Shown piece after piece: positions 34,303 to 43,493 of a stretch of 64,000 bases of DNA. Position 1 is the stretch's first letter. Each line of letters starts with the position of its first letter. Source of the DNA: Kocuria salsicia (GTDB taxonomy: Bacteria; Actinomycetota; Actinomycetes; Actinomycetales; Micrococcaceae); assembly GCF_007681555.1 (NCBI RefSeq), contig NZ_VELE01000009.1:1-64000 (forward strand), given 5' to 3'. The translations under genes and the position numbers were made by a program. The notes under the pieces were generated by a model. That model worked only from the letters and a program-made list of their open reading frames with translations. It had not been told where the DNA came from and did not search any database.

Positions 34303-35634
34303 TCACGCCCCCGTCAACGCGTCCACGAACACCTTCTGGATGTCCTGCGGCGTACGCGCCACATGGGACGAGCCACCGGTGGCTTCCGCGATCTGCTGCA
34401 GCACCGTGGCGTCCGCGTCCTTCGAGACCCCCACGGTGATGATCCGCACCGGGTTCTCGGTGTCCTGCTCGGCCTTCAGCGTGCTCAGCAGCTCGTCCAG
34501 CGCAATGGAGCCGGGGTCGTGGTTCATGCCGTCGGAGAGCACGATCACCGTGCGCAGGTGATCTGGGGCGTCGTCGTGGAGTACCTGGCGGTAGGCAGCC
34601 AGGGTGGTGTCGTACAGCCCTGTGTAGCCGTCCGGGGAGAACGTCAGGGACTGCGCGTCCCGGGAGAGCTGGTCCCGCTGGGTACCGCCGCGCACCGGTG
34701 CGGAGAGCTCGCGCACGGGGGTCACCGACCGGTAGTCCTTGTCTCCGTCCAGGTGCCGCTCGAACGTCCAGAGCCCAAGCGCATCGTGCTCGGGGAACAG
34801 CCCCACGGCAGTGGCGGCTGCGGCCTTGGTGAGGTCCATGCGCGTGGAGCCGTCGGGCAGTGCCGTGGTGCCCATGGAACCTGAGATGTCGATGGCCACG
34901 AGCGCGTGGAAAGGCTCCGCGAGGTGCTGCCACTGCTCCAGGGCATGCGTCAGAGCGGCGTCATCCGCGGTGGGAGCCTCCGAGACGGGGCGGCTGCCCG
35001 GGGTGCTGGCCACGAGCGAGGTGTCCGCGTGCTGGGCGCGGTAGTCCTGCCACTCGCCGCGCGTGACCACGGTGGTCGAGGGGTGCTCTGCACCCGCGGC
35101 GTAGGCGGGGGCGCTCGGGTCTGCAGGCGCCGGAGAGCTCGGTGCAGGGTCCTCCGCGATCTGCTGCAGGCGCTGTGCTGCGTCCTGGACGGGGGCGGCG
35201 TCCCCCTCGGAGCGGGCCCGCCGTTTCAGTGCCTGCTCGGTGACCGACCGGTCCGCCTGGCCGACCTGCACCTCGCCCAGCGCGCGCGAGATCAGCTCGC
35301 GGGTCCCGGTGTCCTCGCCCGGGGCGCCCAGCTCCACGGCAGGGTCCTGCAGCACGGCGGACCAGGTCTTCGCGTCCGTCTCGGAGCCGGCGACGACGAC
35401 GGGCTCGTCACCGCCCCCACTCGTCTCCCCGGAGGCGCCGGACGCCGTCGGAGAGCCGCCGTCCGTGGGATCGCCGCTCGCGTCGTTGTCCCCCCGTGGG
35501 ATCAAGAAGATCGCGGCGAGCAGGAGCAGCACGGCCACCACCCCGAGGGCCAGCCAGATCAGCAGTGTGCGGCTCAGCCCCCGGCGTTCGGCGCGGTGCG
35601 CCCCGCGGTCTCGGTGCATTCCAGGCTCGGTCAT
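34303..35634 (-). CDS. Membrane-anchored von Willebrand factor A-domain protein
   Basis: A 443-residue protein. A transmembrane helix at about residues 22-46 (LLIWLALGVVAVLLLLAAIFLI) is followed by a Ser/Gly-rich linker and a predicted extracellular region. The C-terminal vWA domain holds the MIDAS motif DISGSM (from Asp249), with the later Thr and Asp in DGYTGLYD and VIVLSDGMNHD. Such proteins bind ligands through a divalent cation; the partner is unknown. The ATG at 35634 is chosen over an upstream frame because it precedes the short basic N-terminus and helix. Single gene. Confidence 0.85.
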   Translation of the reverse strand: MTEPGMHRDRGAHRAERRGLSRTLLIWLALGVVAVLLLLAAIFLIPRGDNDASGDPTDGGSPTASGASGETSGGGDEPVVVAGSETDAKTWSAVLQDPAVELGAPGEDTGTRELISRALGEVQVGQADRSVTEQALKRRARSEGDAAPVQDAAQRLQQIAEDPAPSSPAPADPSAPAYAAGAEHPSTTVVTRGEWQDYRAQHADTSLVASTPGSRPVSEAPTADDAALTHALEQWQHLAEPFHALVAIDISGSMGTTALPDGSTRMDLTKAAAATAVGLFPEHDALGLWTFERHLDGDKDYRSVTPVRELSAPVRGGTQRDQLSRDAQSLTFSPDGYTGLYDTTLAAYRQVLHDDAPDHLRTVIVLSDGMNHDPGSIALDELLSTLKAEQDTENPVRIITVGVSKDADATVLQQIAEATGGSSHVARTPQDIQKVFVDALTGA

Positions 35635-35736
35635 CGTCTCGGTCCCCCATCCCAGGCGGCAGGCCTGCGCCGAGGCGCTACCGGGCCCCGACACCCACTC
35701 GGAAACCACACTACGTGGCCGGGACCCGGTGCGGGG

Positions 35737-35980
35737 TCATCCGGGTATCGGCACAGATGGGGACAACGCGTCGGCCACCTGCGGTCCCGGGTCCGCGAGA
35801 CGGATCAGCTCCGTCATGAGCCGTGACCCGATGCCCTCCCACTGCCGCTCGGGTGCGACCGAGACCGGTCCGATCCCGCGCACGGGGGTTTACCCGCATG
35901 CCCCTCCCCGTGGCCTTGAGGCGGACCATGAATTCCGGGCCGTCGTCGTCGGGGAGCGCGCGGCGGATGTCGAGGTTCAT
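35737..35980 (-). pseudogene. GNAT acetyltransferase remnant
   Basis: The start reads MNLDIRRALPDDDGPEF, a typical GNAT N-terminus. In a second frame follows IGPVSVAPERQWEGIGSRLM, the acetyl-CoA-binding motif A, then TELIRLAD and a stop at 35737. Only about 80 codons remain of a family of about 150, so an internal deletion with frameshift has removed the middle. Confidence 0.65.
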
Positions 35981-36209
35981 GGCGCCACTGCGCGCAGGGT
36001 GGCGCAGGGTTCGCCCAACGTTCATTCGAGGGTGCGATGAGAATCGTTCACAGCGCGCTGGGGAATGGTTCTCACCGAGGCGGCCGTTCCGACGAATGCT
36101 GGCGCTCTCCTTGGTTTTTGCGAATATGAGCGCGGTGCTACCGATTGGCGGCACCGTCACCTATGGCCTGCGTGCTCTACGATGCGGCAGGCCCAAAGGA
36201 GCTAAGACG

Positions 36210-37403
36210 ATGGCAAATGGCAATCGCGCAGTGGTGTTCCACGGCACCGGCAACATGCAGGTGGACACGGTGGAGTACCCAAAGCTCGTCATGCCGAATG
36301 GGAAGAAGGCCCCGCACGGCGTCATCCTCAGGATCGTGGCCACGAACATTTGCGGTAGCGACCTGCACATCTACCGCGGCTCGTTCCCCGTGCCTGAGGG
36401 CATGCGCATGGGCCACGAGATGACCGGGGAGGTCGTGGAAGTAGGCTCGGACGTCGAGTTCTTGAGCGAGGGGGACCTCGTCTCCGTGCCGTTCAACGTG
36501 GCGTGCGGCCGTTGCCGTAACTGTCGTGCCGGACGCACCGAAGTGTGCGAGACCACCAACCCGGACACCGCGTGCGCCGCGTACGGGTTCAACCTGGGCA
36601 ACTGGGACGGCGGACAGTCTGAGTACATGTTCGTGCCGTACGCGGACTTCCAGCTGCTGCGCTTCCCGGACCGGGACCAGGCCATGGAGAAGATCCGGGA
36701 CCTCGCTCTCCTCTCCGACATCCTGCCCACCGCATTCCACGGCCTCATGGAGGCGGGCGCCAAGCCCGGTTCTACGGTCTACATCGCGGGCGCCGGGCCC
36801 GTGGGCCGCTGCGGGGCCGCCGCGGCACGGCTGCTCGGGGCGTCCTGCATCATTGTGGGCGACTACAGCAAGGAGCGGCTGGATCTCGTGCGGCAGAACG
36901 GCTGCGAGACCATCGACCTCTCCGAAGACGTCCCGCTGACCGAGCAGATCGAGGCGATCCTGGGCGAGCCCATGGTCGACTGCGCGGTGGACTACGTGGG
37001 CACCGAGGCCCACGGCATCGGCTCCGAGGCGGAGAAGACGGATCCCGCATATGCCGTGAACCAGGTCCTGGACGCCACCCGCGCGGGCGGTGCCACGGGT
37101 ATCATCGGCGTCTACGGCCCGGATCCGCTGGCGTCCTCGAAGGCGGAGCAGGAGGGTACGTACCCCATCGACTTCGGCAAGGCATGGATCAAGTCCCCGC
37201 GCATCTCTGCTGGCCAGGCGCCCATCATGCACTACAACCGTGAGCTCATGATGTCGATCCTCTGGGACCGCATGCCGTACCTGAGCAAGATGCTCAACAC
37301 CAAGGTCATCAGCCTCGACGAGGTGCCTGAGGCCTACGCGGCCTTCGACGCGGGCTCGGATGACAAGTACATCATCGACCCGCACGGCATGATCAAGGCC
37401 TGA
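36210..37403 (+). CDS. fdhA: Zinc-dependent alcohol dehydrogenase, glutathione-independent formaldehyde dehydrogenase type
   Basis: A 397-residue MDR-family enzyme. Catalytic zinc ligands are Cys48 (NICGSDLH) and His69-Glu70 (MGHE). The structural zinc lobe is CGRCRNCRAGRTEVC. The NAD-binding motif is GAGPVGRCGAAAA. Length and the long insertions match dismutating/glutathione-independent formaldehyde dehydrogenases, which oxidise formaldehyde with bound NAD+. The ATG has AAAGGAG about 9 bases upstream; an in-frame upstream extension lacks support. A double-hairpin terminator follows. A decayed relative lies at 29032. Confidence 0.88.
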   Translation: MANGNRAVVFHGTGNMQVDTVEYPKLVMPNGKKAPHGVILRIVATNICGSDLHIYRGSFPVPEGMRMGHEMTGEVVEVGSDVEFLSEGDLVSVPFNVACGRCRNCRAGRTEVCETTNPDTACAAYGFNLGNWDGGQSEYMFVPYADFQLLRFPDRDQAMEKIRDLALLSDILPTAFHGLMEAGAKPGSTVYIAGAGPVGRCGAAAARLLGASCIIVGDYSKERLDLVRQNGCETIDLSEDVPLTEQIEAILGEPMVDCAVDYVGTEAHGIGSEAEKTDPAYAVNQVLDATRAGGATGIIGVYGPDPLASSKAEQEGTYPIDFGKAWIKSPRISAGQAPIMHYNRELMMSILWDRMPYLSKMLNTKVISLDEVPEAYAAFDAGSDDKYIIDPHGMIKA

Positions 37404-37410
37404 GCAGCCA

Positions 37411-37497
37411 CCGTCTGACCGGACCGAGTCCGGACAGACGGAGGAACCGCGGACGACGACGAGCCCCACCGTACGGCACTCACGGTGGGGCTCGTCG
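37411..37497. terminator. Double hairpin terminator between convergent fdhA and uvrA2
   Basis: First hairpin: CCGTCTGACCGGAC / GTCCGGACAGACGG at 37411-37441, with one A/A mismatch. Second: CGACGAGCCCCACCGT / ACGGTGGGGCTCGTCG at 37457-37497, a perfect 16-base stem. They serve the rightward dehydrogenase and leftward UvrA-like gene. Confidence 0.8.
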
Positions 37498-37516
37498 CTG
37501 CTTGAGAAGGTCTCCG

Positions 37517-40189
37517 TCAGGCCATGACGGCCTTCAGGTACGGTGCCGTGGCGCTGTCCGCGTGCGCGGCGACGTCGTGCGGCGTGCCCGCCGCGACCAC
37601 ATGGCCGCCGTCGGCTCCCGCACCGGGGCCCATGTCCACCACGTGGTCCGCCTGGGCAACCACGCGCATGTCCAACTCGGCCATGACCACCGTGTTGCCT
37701 GCGTCCGCCAGGCCCTGCAGATGGTTCATGAGCCGGTCGCTGTCCGAGGGATGCAACCCGGCGGTGGGCTCGTCCAGCACGTAGAGGGTGTCCCCGCGCG
37801 AGGCCCGCTGCAGCTCGGAGGCGAGCTTGACCCGCTGCGCCTCACCGCCGGAGAGCTCCGTGGCGGGCTGGCCCAGCCGGAGGTAGCCGAGTCCCACGTC
37901 CCGAAGCACGCCCAGGGTGTGGTGGATGGCGTCCTCGCCCTCGAAGAACGTGTGCGCCTCGTCCACGCTCATGGCCAGCACATCCGCCACGGAGCGCTCC
38001 CGCCACAGCACCTCCAGAGTCTCGGCCTTGTAGCGGGTGCCGTGGCAGTCCGGGCAGGGTGCGTAGATGCTCGGCAGGAACAGCAGCTCCACCATCACGC
38101 TGCCCTCGCCCTCGCACGTGGGGCAGCGACCGCCGGCCACGTTGAACGAGAACCGCCCGGCCTTGTAGCCGCGCCGTTTCGCCTCGTCGGTTGCCGCGTA
38201 GAGCTTGCGGACGGCGTCGAACAGCCCGGTGTAGGTGGCCACGTTGGAGCGCGGGGTGCGCCCGATGGGCTTCTGGTCGATCACGACGACGCGCCGCACG
38301 CTCCCCGGCAGGGAGACGACGTGCCCGCGCACCTCGTCCGCGGCGTCGTCGGCGGTCAGCAGGTCCGCCTCCGGGTCCCCGGTGATCTCCGTGTCCTCCT
38401 GGCCGCCGTGGCCCAGCCGCTCGCGCACCAGCACCGGCAGCGCCTGACTGACCAGGCTGGACTTGCCCGAGCCGGAGATGCCGGTGACGGCGGTGAGGCA
38501 CCCAGCGGGGAGGCTCACGTCCAGGCCGCGCAGGTTGTTGCGCGTGACGCCTTCGAGCTGCAGCCACCCCTGCGGCGTGCGGGGCTCGCGCGCCTCGGCC
38601 GACGGCGCATGCTCGGCGAAGAGGTAGCGGCGTGTCGCGGACTCGGGAACGTCCGCGAGACCGCTCGGCTTACCGCTGTAGAGCACCCGCCCGCCGCGCT
38701 CGCCGGCGTCCGGGCCGATGTCCACGAGCCAGTCCGCCTCGTGGATCACGGTCAGGGAGTGCTCCACCACGAACAGACTGTTGCCGCGATCCTTGAGCCC
38801 GTGCAGGATCCCGATGAGCGCGTCCAGATCCCGGGGGTGCAGGCCCGCGGAGGGCTCGTCGAGCACGTAGACCACCCCGAAGAGCTGGGAGGAGAGCTGG
38901 GTGGCCAGCCGCAACCGCTGCCGCTCACCACCGGAGAGTGTGGGTGTGGTGCGGTCCAGGGAGAGGTAGCCCAGGCCCAGGTCGATCATGGGCTCCAGCC
39001 GCGCCACGAGGTCCGCCGCGAGGCGCTGCGCGGCGGCACGTTTCTCCACCGAGAGGTTCGGGGTGCGCCGGACGTCCGGTGCGGCGTCGTGCGAGGCACC
39101 TCCCTCCGCGACCCGCGAGGCGGTGGAGGCGGCGCGGGCCTCGGCGTCGAGCAGGTGGTCCTCCAGGTGCTGGGCCTCACCCGGGGTCCAGTCCTCCGCG
39201 GTCACCGAGCGCGCGATCTCCGCCACGCGCGCGAGCGGCAGGTGCGAGAACTCCGCGATGTCCAGGCCCTCGAACGTCACGGACAGGGACTCGTGCTTGA
39301 TCTTCTTGCCGTGGCACTCCGGGCACAGTTCGCTCGTGAGGTACTGGGCCGCGCGCTTCTTGGTGCTCGGGCTCTTCGCGTTGGCGAAGGTGTCCAGCAC
39401 GTAGCGCCGCGCCCCGATGAACGTGCCCTGGTACGTGGCCTCCGCACCTTCCTCCTGGGCCTTGCGCGTCTGGTTCGGGGTGAGCCCGCGGTACACGCCC
39501 ACCGTGGGACGGTCCTCGGTGTAGAGGATCCAGTCCCGGTCCTTCTTCGGCAGGTCCTTCCAGGGAGTGTCCACGTCGTAGCCCAGGGAGACCAGGATGT
39601 CCCGCTGGTTCTGCCCCGCCCACGCCACGGGCCAGGAGGCGACAGCGCGCTCGCGGATGGTCAGCGACGGGTCCGGGACCATGGTGTCCTCGGTAACCTC
39701 GTAGACCCGCCCGATCCCGTGGCAGGTGGGGCAGGCGCCCTGCACGGTGTTCGCGGAGAAGTCCTCCGCGTAGAGCATGGCCTGATCCGGCGGGTACCAG
39801 CCGGCGCGGGAGTACAGCATCCGGACCAGGCTCGACAGCGTGGTCACCGTGGCCACGTCCGAGCGCGCTCCACCCCCGCCGCGCTGCTGCTGGAGCGCGA
39901 CGGCGGGCGGCAGCCCCTCAATCACGTCAACGTCCGGGACACCCGCCTGGTCGATCAGCCGGCGCGCGTACGGCGCCACGGACTCCAGGTAGCGTCGCTG
40001 CGACTCCGCGAACAGCGTGCCGAAGGCGAGGGAGGACTTCCCCGAGCCGGACACCCCCGTGAACACCACGATGGCGTCCCGGGGGAGGTCCAGAGAGACG
40101 TCCCGGAGGTTGTTCTGGCGCGCGCCGCGCACCACTACGCCGTGCTGCCAGGATGCGGTGTCGTTCTGTTCAGTAGTCACCTGGTCCAC
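37517..40189 (-). CDS. UvrA-like excinuclease ABC subunit (UvrA2 class)
   Basis: An 890-residue protein with two UvrA-type ABC ATPase modules. Walker A motifs are GVSGSGKSS and GISGSGKSS; signatures are LSGGERQRL and LSGGEAQRV. Zinc-cluster pairs are CPTCHG, CPECHG, CPTCEG and CPDCHG. The shorter length and altered region after the first Walker A suggest loss of the UvrB-binding domain, as in UvrA2 proteins linked to resistance to DNA-binding drugs. It starts at ATG 40189. It is not next to other repair genes. Specific lesion or drug is unknown. Confidence 0.88.
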   Translation of the reverse strand: MDQVTTEQNDTASWQHGVVVRGARQNNLRDVSLDLPRDAIVVFTGVSGSGKSSLAFGTLFAESQRRYLESVAPYARRLIDQAGVPDVDVIEGLPPAVALQQQRGGGGARSDVATVTTLSSLVRMLYSRAGWYPPDQAMLYAEDFSANTVQGACPTCHGIGRVYEVTEDTMVPDPSLTIRERAVASWPVAWAGQNQRDILVSLGYDVDTPWKDLPKKDRDWILYTEDRPTVGVYRGLTPNQTRKAQEEGAEATYQGTFIGARRYVLDTFANAKSPSTKKRAAQYLTSELCPECHGKKIKHESLSVTFEGLDIAEFSHLPLARVAEIARSVTAEDWTPGEAQHLEDHLLDAEARAASTASRVAEGGASHDAAPDVRRTPNLSVEKRAAAQRLAADLVARLEPMIDLGLGYLSLDRTTPTLSGGERQRLRLATQLSSQLFGVVYVLDEPSAGLHPRDLDALIGILHGLKDRGNSLFVVEHSLTVIHEADWLVDIGPDAGERGGRVLYSGKPSGLADVPESATRRYLFAEHAPSAEAREPRTPQGWLQLEGVTRNNLRGLDVSLPAGCLTAVTGISGSGKSSLVSQALPVLVRERLGHGGQEDTEITGDPEADLLTADDAADEVRGHVVSLPGSVRRVVVIDQKPIGRTPRSNVATYTGLFDAVRKLYAATDEAKRRGYKAGRFSFNVAGGRCPTCEGEGSVMVELLFLPSIYAPCPDCHGTRYKAETLEVLWRERSVADVLAMSVDEAHTFFEGEDAIHHTLGVLRDVGLGYLRLGQPATELSGGEAQRVKLASELQRASRGDTLYVLDEPTAGLHPSDSDRLMNHLQGLADAGNTVVMAELDMRVVAQADHVVDMGPGAGADGGHVVAAGTPHDVAAHADSATAPYLKAVMA

Positions 40190-40369
40190 GCTACCCGGGG
40201 GTGCCGTCAGACGGAGCGGACCTGCCGTTCGGAGGTGTCCGGCATGGGGGACAACCAGCCATACAGCGTCCTCGGCACCGTCGACATCCCCGCGGGCGCC
40301 GCACGACCGCCGACCACGGGGCGCAGTCGAGTGCTGCTCGAACGCCCCGCAGAGCGACCCGGACCGGGG

Positions 40370-40971
40370 CCGCGCTCGCCCCGATTGAGCACCATGGGAA
40401 GGACGTGGAATTCGAGCGCACGGGTAATCTCAACCTGGCCGGGGAGCCTCACCGGGTGCGGTGGCTGAACGAGCCCACTGCCGAGGACGGTTCCAGCGTC
40501 TTCCTGGATGAGCGCGCAGTGCGTGGGCAGGTTCGCCCCCACGCACCCCGCCGGCGGTGGAGGAAGCGAACGTGTGCCATGGTCCACCCCGCCAAACTGG
40601 CCCGGGTGGTCACGGAGCTGGGTGGCGAGATCCACGAATACAGCCGCGCGACCGACCTGGGCACCTCGGTGACGGCGTGGTGGCCCACACCGACGCCGGG
40701 CTCGTGCGGGCGCCTCGCGCCGTGCTGGCCACCAACGTGTTCTCGTCCTGCTCAAGCACAACAGGCTCAAGTCCGCACCGGTCTACGACTACGCGATGAT
40801 GACCGAGCCGCTCACCGACGGGCAGCTGGACCCGATCGGGGGGCGCAACAGGCAGGGCCTGGCGGATCTGGTCAACCTACCGGCTCAGCGGGGACAACGG
40901 GGTCCTCTTCGGCGGCTACACCCCCGCTGCTCAAGACCCTGGGCGCCATGGGCCTCGGCCTCGACTCCTGA
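40370..40971 (+). pseudogene. Decayed FAD-dependent oxidoreductase (DAO/OrdL-like)
   Basis: Pieces of one flavoprotein appear in all three frames in the right order: DVEFERTGNLNLAGEPH, KRTCAMVHPAKLARV, EIHEYSRATDLG, RAVLATNVF, VYDYAMMTEPLTDGQLDPIG, NRQGLADLVNL and LFGGY. After a deletion comes the terminal LLKTLGAMGLGLDS-stop. These match gamma-glutamylputrescine-oxidase-like DAO proteins. The N-terminal FAD-binding motif is gone and several frameshifts are present. The 180 bases before 40370 hold nothing recognisable. Confidence 0.8.
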
Positions 40972-40998
40972 GCCCGGCGGGGGGCGGTCCTACCGCGG

Positions 40999-42048
40999 TC
41001 AGAACAGCAGCACCAGCACCACGATGACCGCCACGATCACTGCGAACACGATGGCCCAGTTGCGGGCCACGTGGCGGTCCTCGGCCCGGGTCTGCTCGCT
41101 GTCCGGGTCCCGGTCCGCGTACCGGTCGCTGCCCACGCCGTAGTACAGCTCGTTGGTGGACGGTTCGCGCGGGGGCGCCGGCGGTCCGTGGCGGTCGGAC
41201 GAGCCCGAGGGACTGGACGGGTGGGCGGCGTCGTTCCCGTCCTGGGACTCGCCGCTGGTGGGACGTCCCGAGAGGCTGCCCGGCTCCCAGGTCTGCAGCG
41301 GTGCGTTGACGCCAGGGCCTGCGATCGAGTCGCGCACGGGCACGCCCTCACCCGGGTAGCGGTGTCCGGGCCGGGAGGGCTCGTCCAGCTCGTCCTCGCC
41401 CAGCATCTCGGAGGCCGGGATGCCGGTGGTCGTGACCGCGGGGCCCTGCGAGCCGACGGGAGCCTGCGGCGTCGGCATCGAACCGGGCGCGGACGCCGCC
41501 GCCCCACCGTCCCGGGGGTTGTGCGCCGCCGCGCGCAGCACCTCCGAGAAACGGGCCAGTGGCTCCCGCTGTGCGGGTGCCACGTCGTGGGCGACCTGGT
41601 CCGCGCGATCCGCGACGGAACGCAGCACTGCAGCGTCGGACAGCCCGAGATCCCGGGCCGCCATGGCGAGTTCGAGGGGCGGGTGAGAAGGGTCCGCGGT
41701 GGTGGCCCACTCCAGCAGGCCGGTGCGGACGAGGGAGGACAGGGATTCCCGCAGGGCGGGCTGGAGCGCCGGGACGTCCGCGAGCGCGAGCAGTTCGAGT
41801 GGCGGGGTGCTGCCGTAGCCGTGGGCGGCCTGGTCCAGCGGGCCGCGGTGGCCGAAGAGGGCTGCGAGCATGGCGGCCGCCGCGTACCGGTCCTCCACAG
41901 TGCGCACGTCCGAAACGCGGCGCATCAGTTCCGCCTGGGCAGGGGAACCCGCCTGGCGGACCGTGTCCAGCAGTGCGGGGTCCGCGCGCACCAGCCGCGC
42001 CGGTTCCTGCAGGGCCCGGGCGAGCTCCGGATCCAGTGAGTCACTCAT
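40999..42048 (-). CDS. Tail-anchored protein of unknown function
   Basis: A 349-residue protein. An Ala/Leu-rich helical N-terminal domain covers about residues 1-180 (ELARALQEPARLVRADPALL, LELLALADVPALQPALRESL), with repeat-like helices. A disordered Pro/Ser/Gly-rich linker follows from about 180 to 320, then a single C-terminal transmembrane helix (NWAIVFAVIVAVIVVLVLLF) ending the chain. The architecture implies a cytoplasmic domain tethered to the membrane by its tail. No family is recognised with certainty. The ATG at 42048 has GAGAAAG upstream. It diverges from an MFS transporter. Confidence 0.7.
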   Translation of the reverse strand: MSDSLDPELARALQEPARLVRADPALLDTVRQAGSPAQAELMRRVSDVRTVEDRYAAAAMLAALFGHRGPLDQAAHGYGSTPPLELLALADVPALQPALRESLSSLVRTGLLEWATTADPSHPPLELAMAARDLGLSDAAVLRSVADRADQVAHDVAPAQREPLARFSEVLRAAAHNPRDGGAAASAPGSMPTPQAPVGSQGPAVTTTGIPASEMLGEDELDEPSRPGHRYPGEGVPVRDSIAGPGVNAPLQTWEPGSLSGRPTSGESQDGNDAAHPSSPSGSSDRHGPPAPPREPSTNELYYGVGSDRYADRDPDSEQTRAEDRHVARNWAIVFAVIVAVIVVLVLLF

Positions 42049-42123
42049 GGCGTCCGCCTTTCTCAGTCGTGGAGAAAGCCTACGGGAGGTCGAGGGCGCG
42101 GTGCGGGTCTAGGGTGATCGACT

Positions 42124-43362
42124 GTGACCCGCACCCCATCTTCGCCGACGCGCAATGCCCCCGGAATCCTGCTGGCGGTGCTCATGGCCGCAATGGCCGC
42201 CGGGCCGGTGTTCAACTACGGGGTGGGTGCGCTGAGCGCCACCATCGTGGAGAGCTACGGGATCACCGAGGGGCAGTATGGGTTCATCATCACGGCGGTG
42301 TTCGTGGTAGCGGGTCTCGCGGCGCCACTGCTGGGAGTGCTCGCGGACCGCATCGACACCCGCGTGCAGCTCACCCTGATCTTCGGGGGTGTGCTGGTGG
42401 CGTTCCTGCTCAGCGCCACGTGGCAGTCCTACGCCATGCTGCTGGTTGCGGCCCTGATTGCGGGTCTCGCGCAGTCCTTCTCCAACCCGGTGACCAACCG
42501 CATCGTCGCGCAGCGCGTGCCGCTGGCCCAGCGCTCCGCGTGGATGGGGTGGAAGCAGTCCGGGGTGCAGGTGGGTCTGCTGGTCGCGGGCCTCACGTTC
42601 CCGGTGGCGGGCGCGGCGTTCGGCTGGCGGGGTGCCGCACTGTTCGGCGCGCTGCTGTGCGTTCCCCTGCTCGTCACGGGGTGGACCGTGGTCACCCGGC
42701 TGCAGCGCCGCGCCCGCGAGAACACCCCGACGACGCCGCCCGCTCCCTCTCCCGCCGCACCCTCCGCCACGGCGTCGTCGGGGGCGCTGCCGCCCGCGGT
42801 GTGGCTGCTGACGCTGACGTCCTTCCTCAACGCGGTGGGCACGCAGGGCGTGAACGTGTACGCGTCCCTGTTCGCGGTGCGTGCCATGGGGTACACCGTC
42901 ACGGTGGCCGGGCTCCTTCTGGGCGCGATGGGAGTGATCGGGATCGGAAGCCGGATCGGGTGGGGCCGGGTGAGCGGCAGGCTCGGCAGACCCGCACCGC
43001 TGATCCAGGTCATGAGCCTGGGCGGGATCGTGGGGCTCGGGCTGCTCGTGCTCGCGGAGACGACGCAGCAGCACTGGCTCATGTGGCTGGGCGTCGCCTT
43101 CCACGCCGCGCTGCCGCTGGCCGCAAACGTTGTGATCAACTCGGGAATCGTCGCCGCCGTGTCCGGGGAACGGATCGGTGTGGCGTCCGGACTGGTGGCC
43201 ACCGGGATGTACCTGGGCTTCGCGCTGGGGCCCGTGGTGGTGGGCCAGCTCGTGGACCTCACGGAGGCGTTCACCGCCGGATGGGCCGCCGTCGCTGGGG
43301 CATACGTGCTGTGCTTTGTGGCCGCGCTGGTGCTCGGGCGGGTGCAGGCACGCAGAGCCTGA
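42124..43362 (+). CDS. Major facilitator superfamily transporter
   Basis: A 412-residue polytopic protein with twelve predicted helices and a central cytoplasmic loop rich in Pro/Ala/Thr (about residues 198-222). The MFS loop 2-3 motif reads GVLADRIDTRVQL. Oxalate/formate-antiporter-like and CynX-like families are possible; the substrate is unknown. The GTG start is preceded by TAGGGT only 8 bases away and no Shine-Dalgarno, so it is probably translated from a leaderless mRNA. Confidence 0.85.
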   Translation: MTRTPSSPTRNAPGILLAVLMAAMAAGPVFNYGVGALSATIVESYGITEGQYGFIITAVFVVAGLAAPLLGVLADRIDTRVQLTLIFGGVLVAFLLSATWQSYAMLLVAALIAGLAQSFSNPVTNRIVAQRVPLAQRSAWMGWKQSGVQVGLLVAGLTFPVAGAAFGWRGAALFGALLCVPLLVTGWTVVTRLQRRARENTPTTPPAPSPAAPSATASSGALPPAVWLLTLTSFLNAVGTQGVNVYASLFAVRAMGYTVTVAGLLLGAMGVIGIGSRIGWGRVSGRLGRPAPLIQVMSLGGIVGLGLLVLAETTQQHWLMWLGVAFHAALPLAANVVINSGIVAAVSGERIGVASGLVATGMYLGFALGPVVVGQLVDLTEAFTAGWAAVAGAYVLCFVAALVLGRVQARRA

Positions 43363-43493
43363 GATGTGAACGGGGCCCGGGGCGCGCAGCGCTCGCTTGG
43401 GCCTGGTCCCCCGGCCCGTTGCTTGTGGGAAACCGCACGGGGAGGCGGCCCTGCCGCGTGCCCCGGCCCCCGCACATGTGGTGCGATGGACCC

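Noticed and set aside
37502-40468. Long rightward frame opposite uvrA2
   Set aside because: Shadow of the UvrA-like gene's codon usage; no conserved domain, while the minus strand has two ABC modules and zinc clusters.
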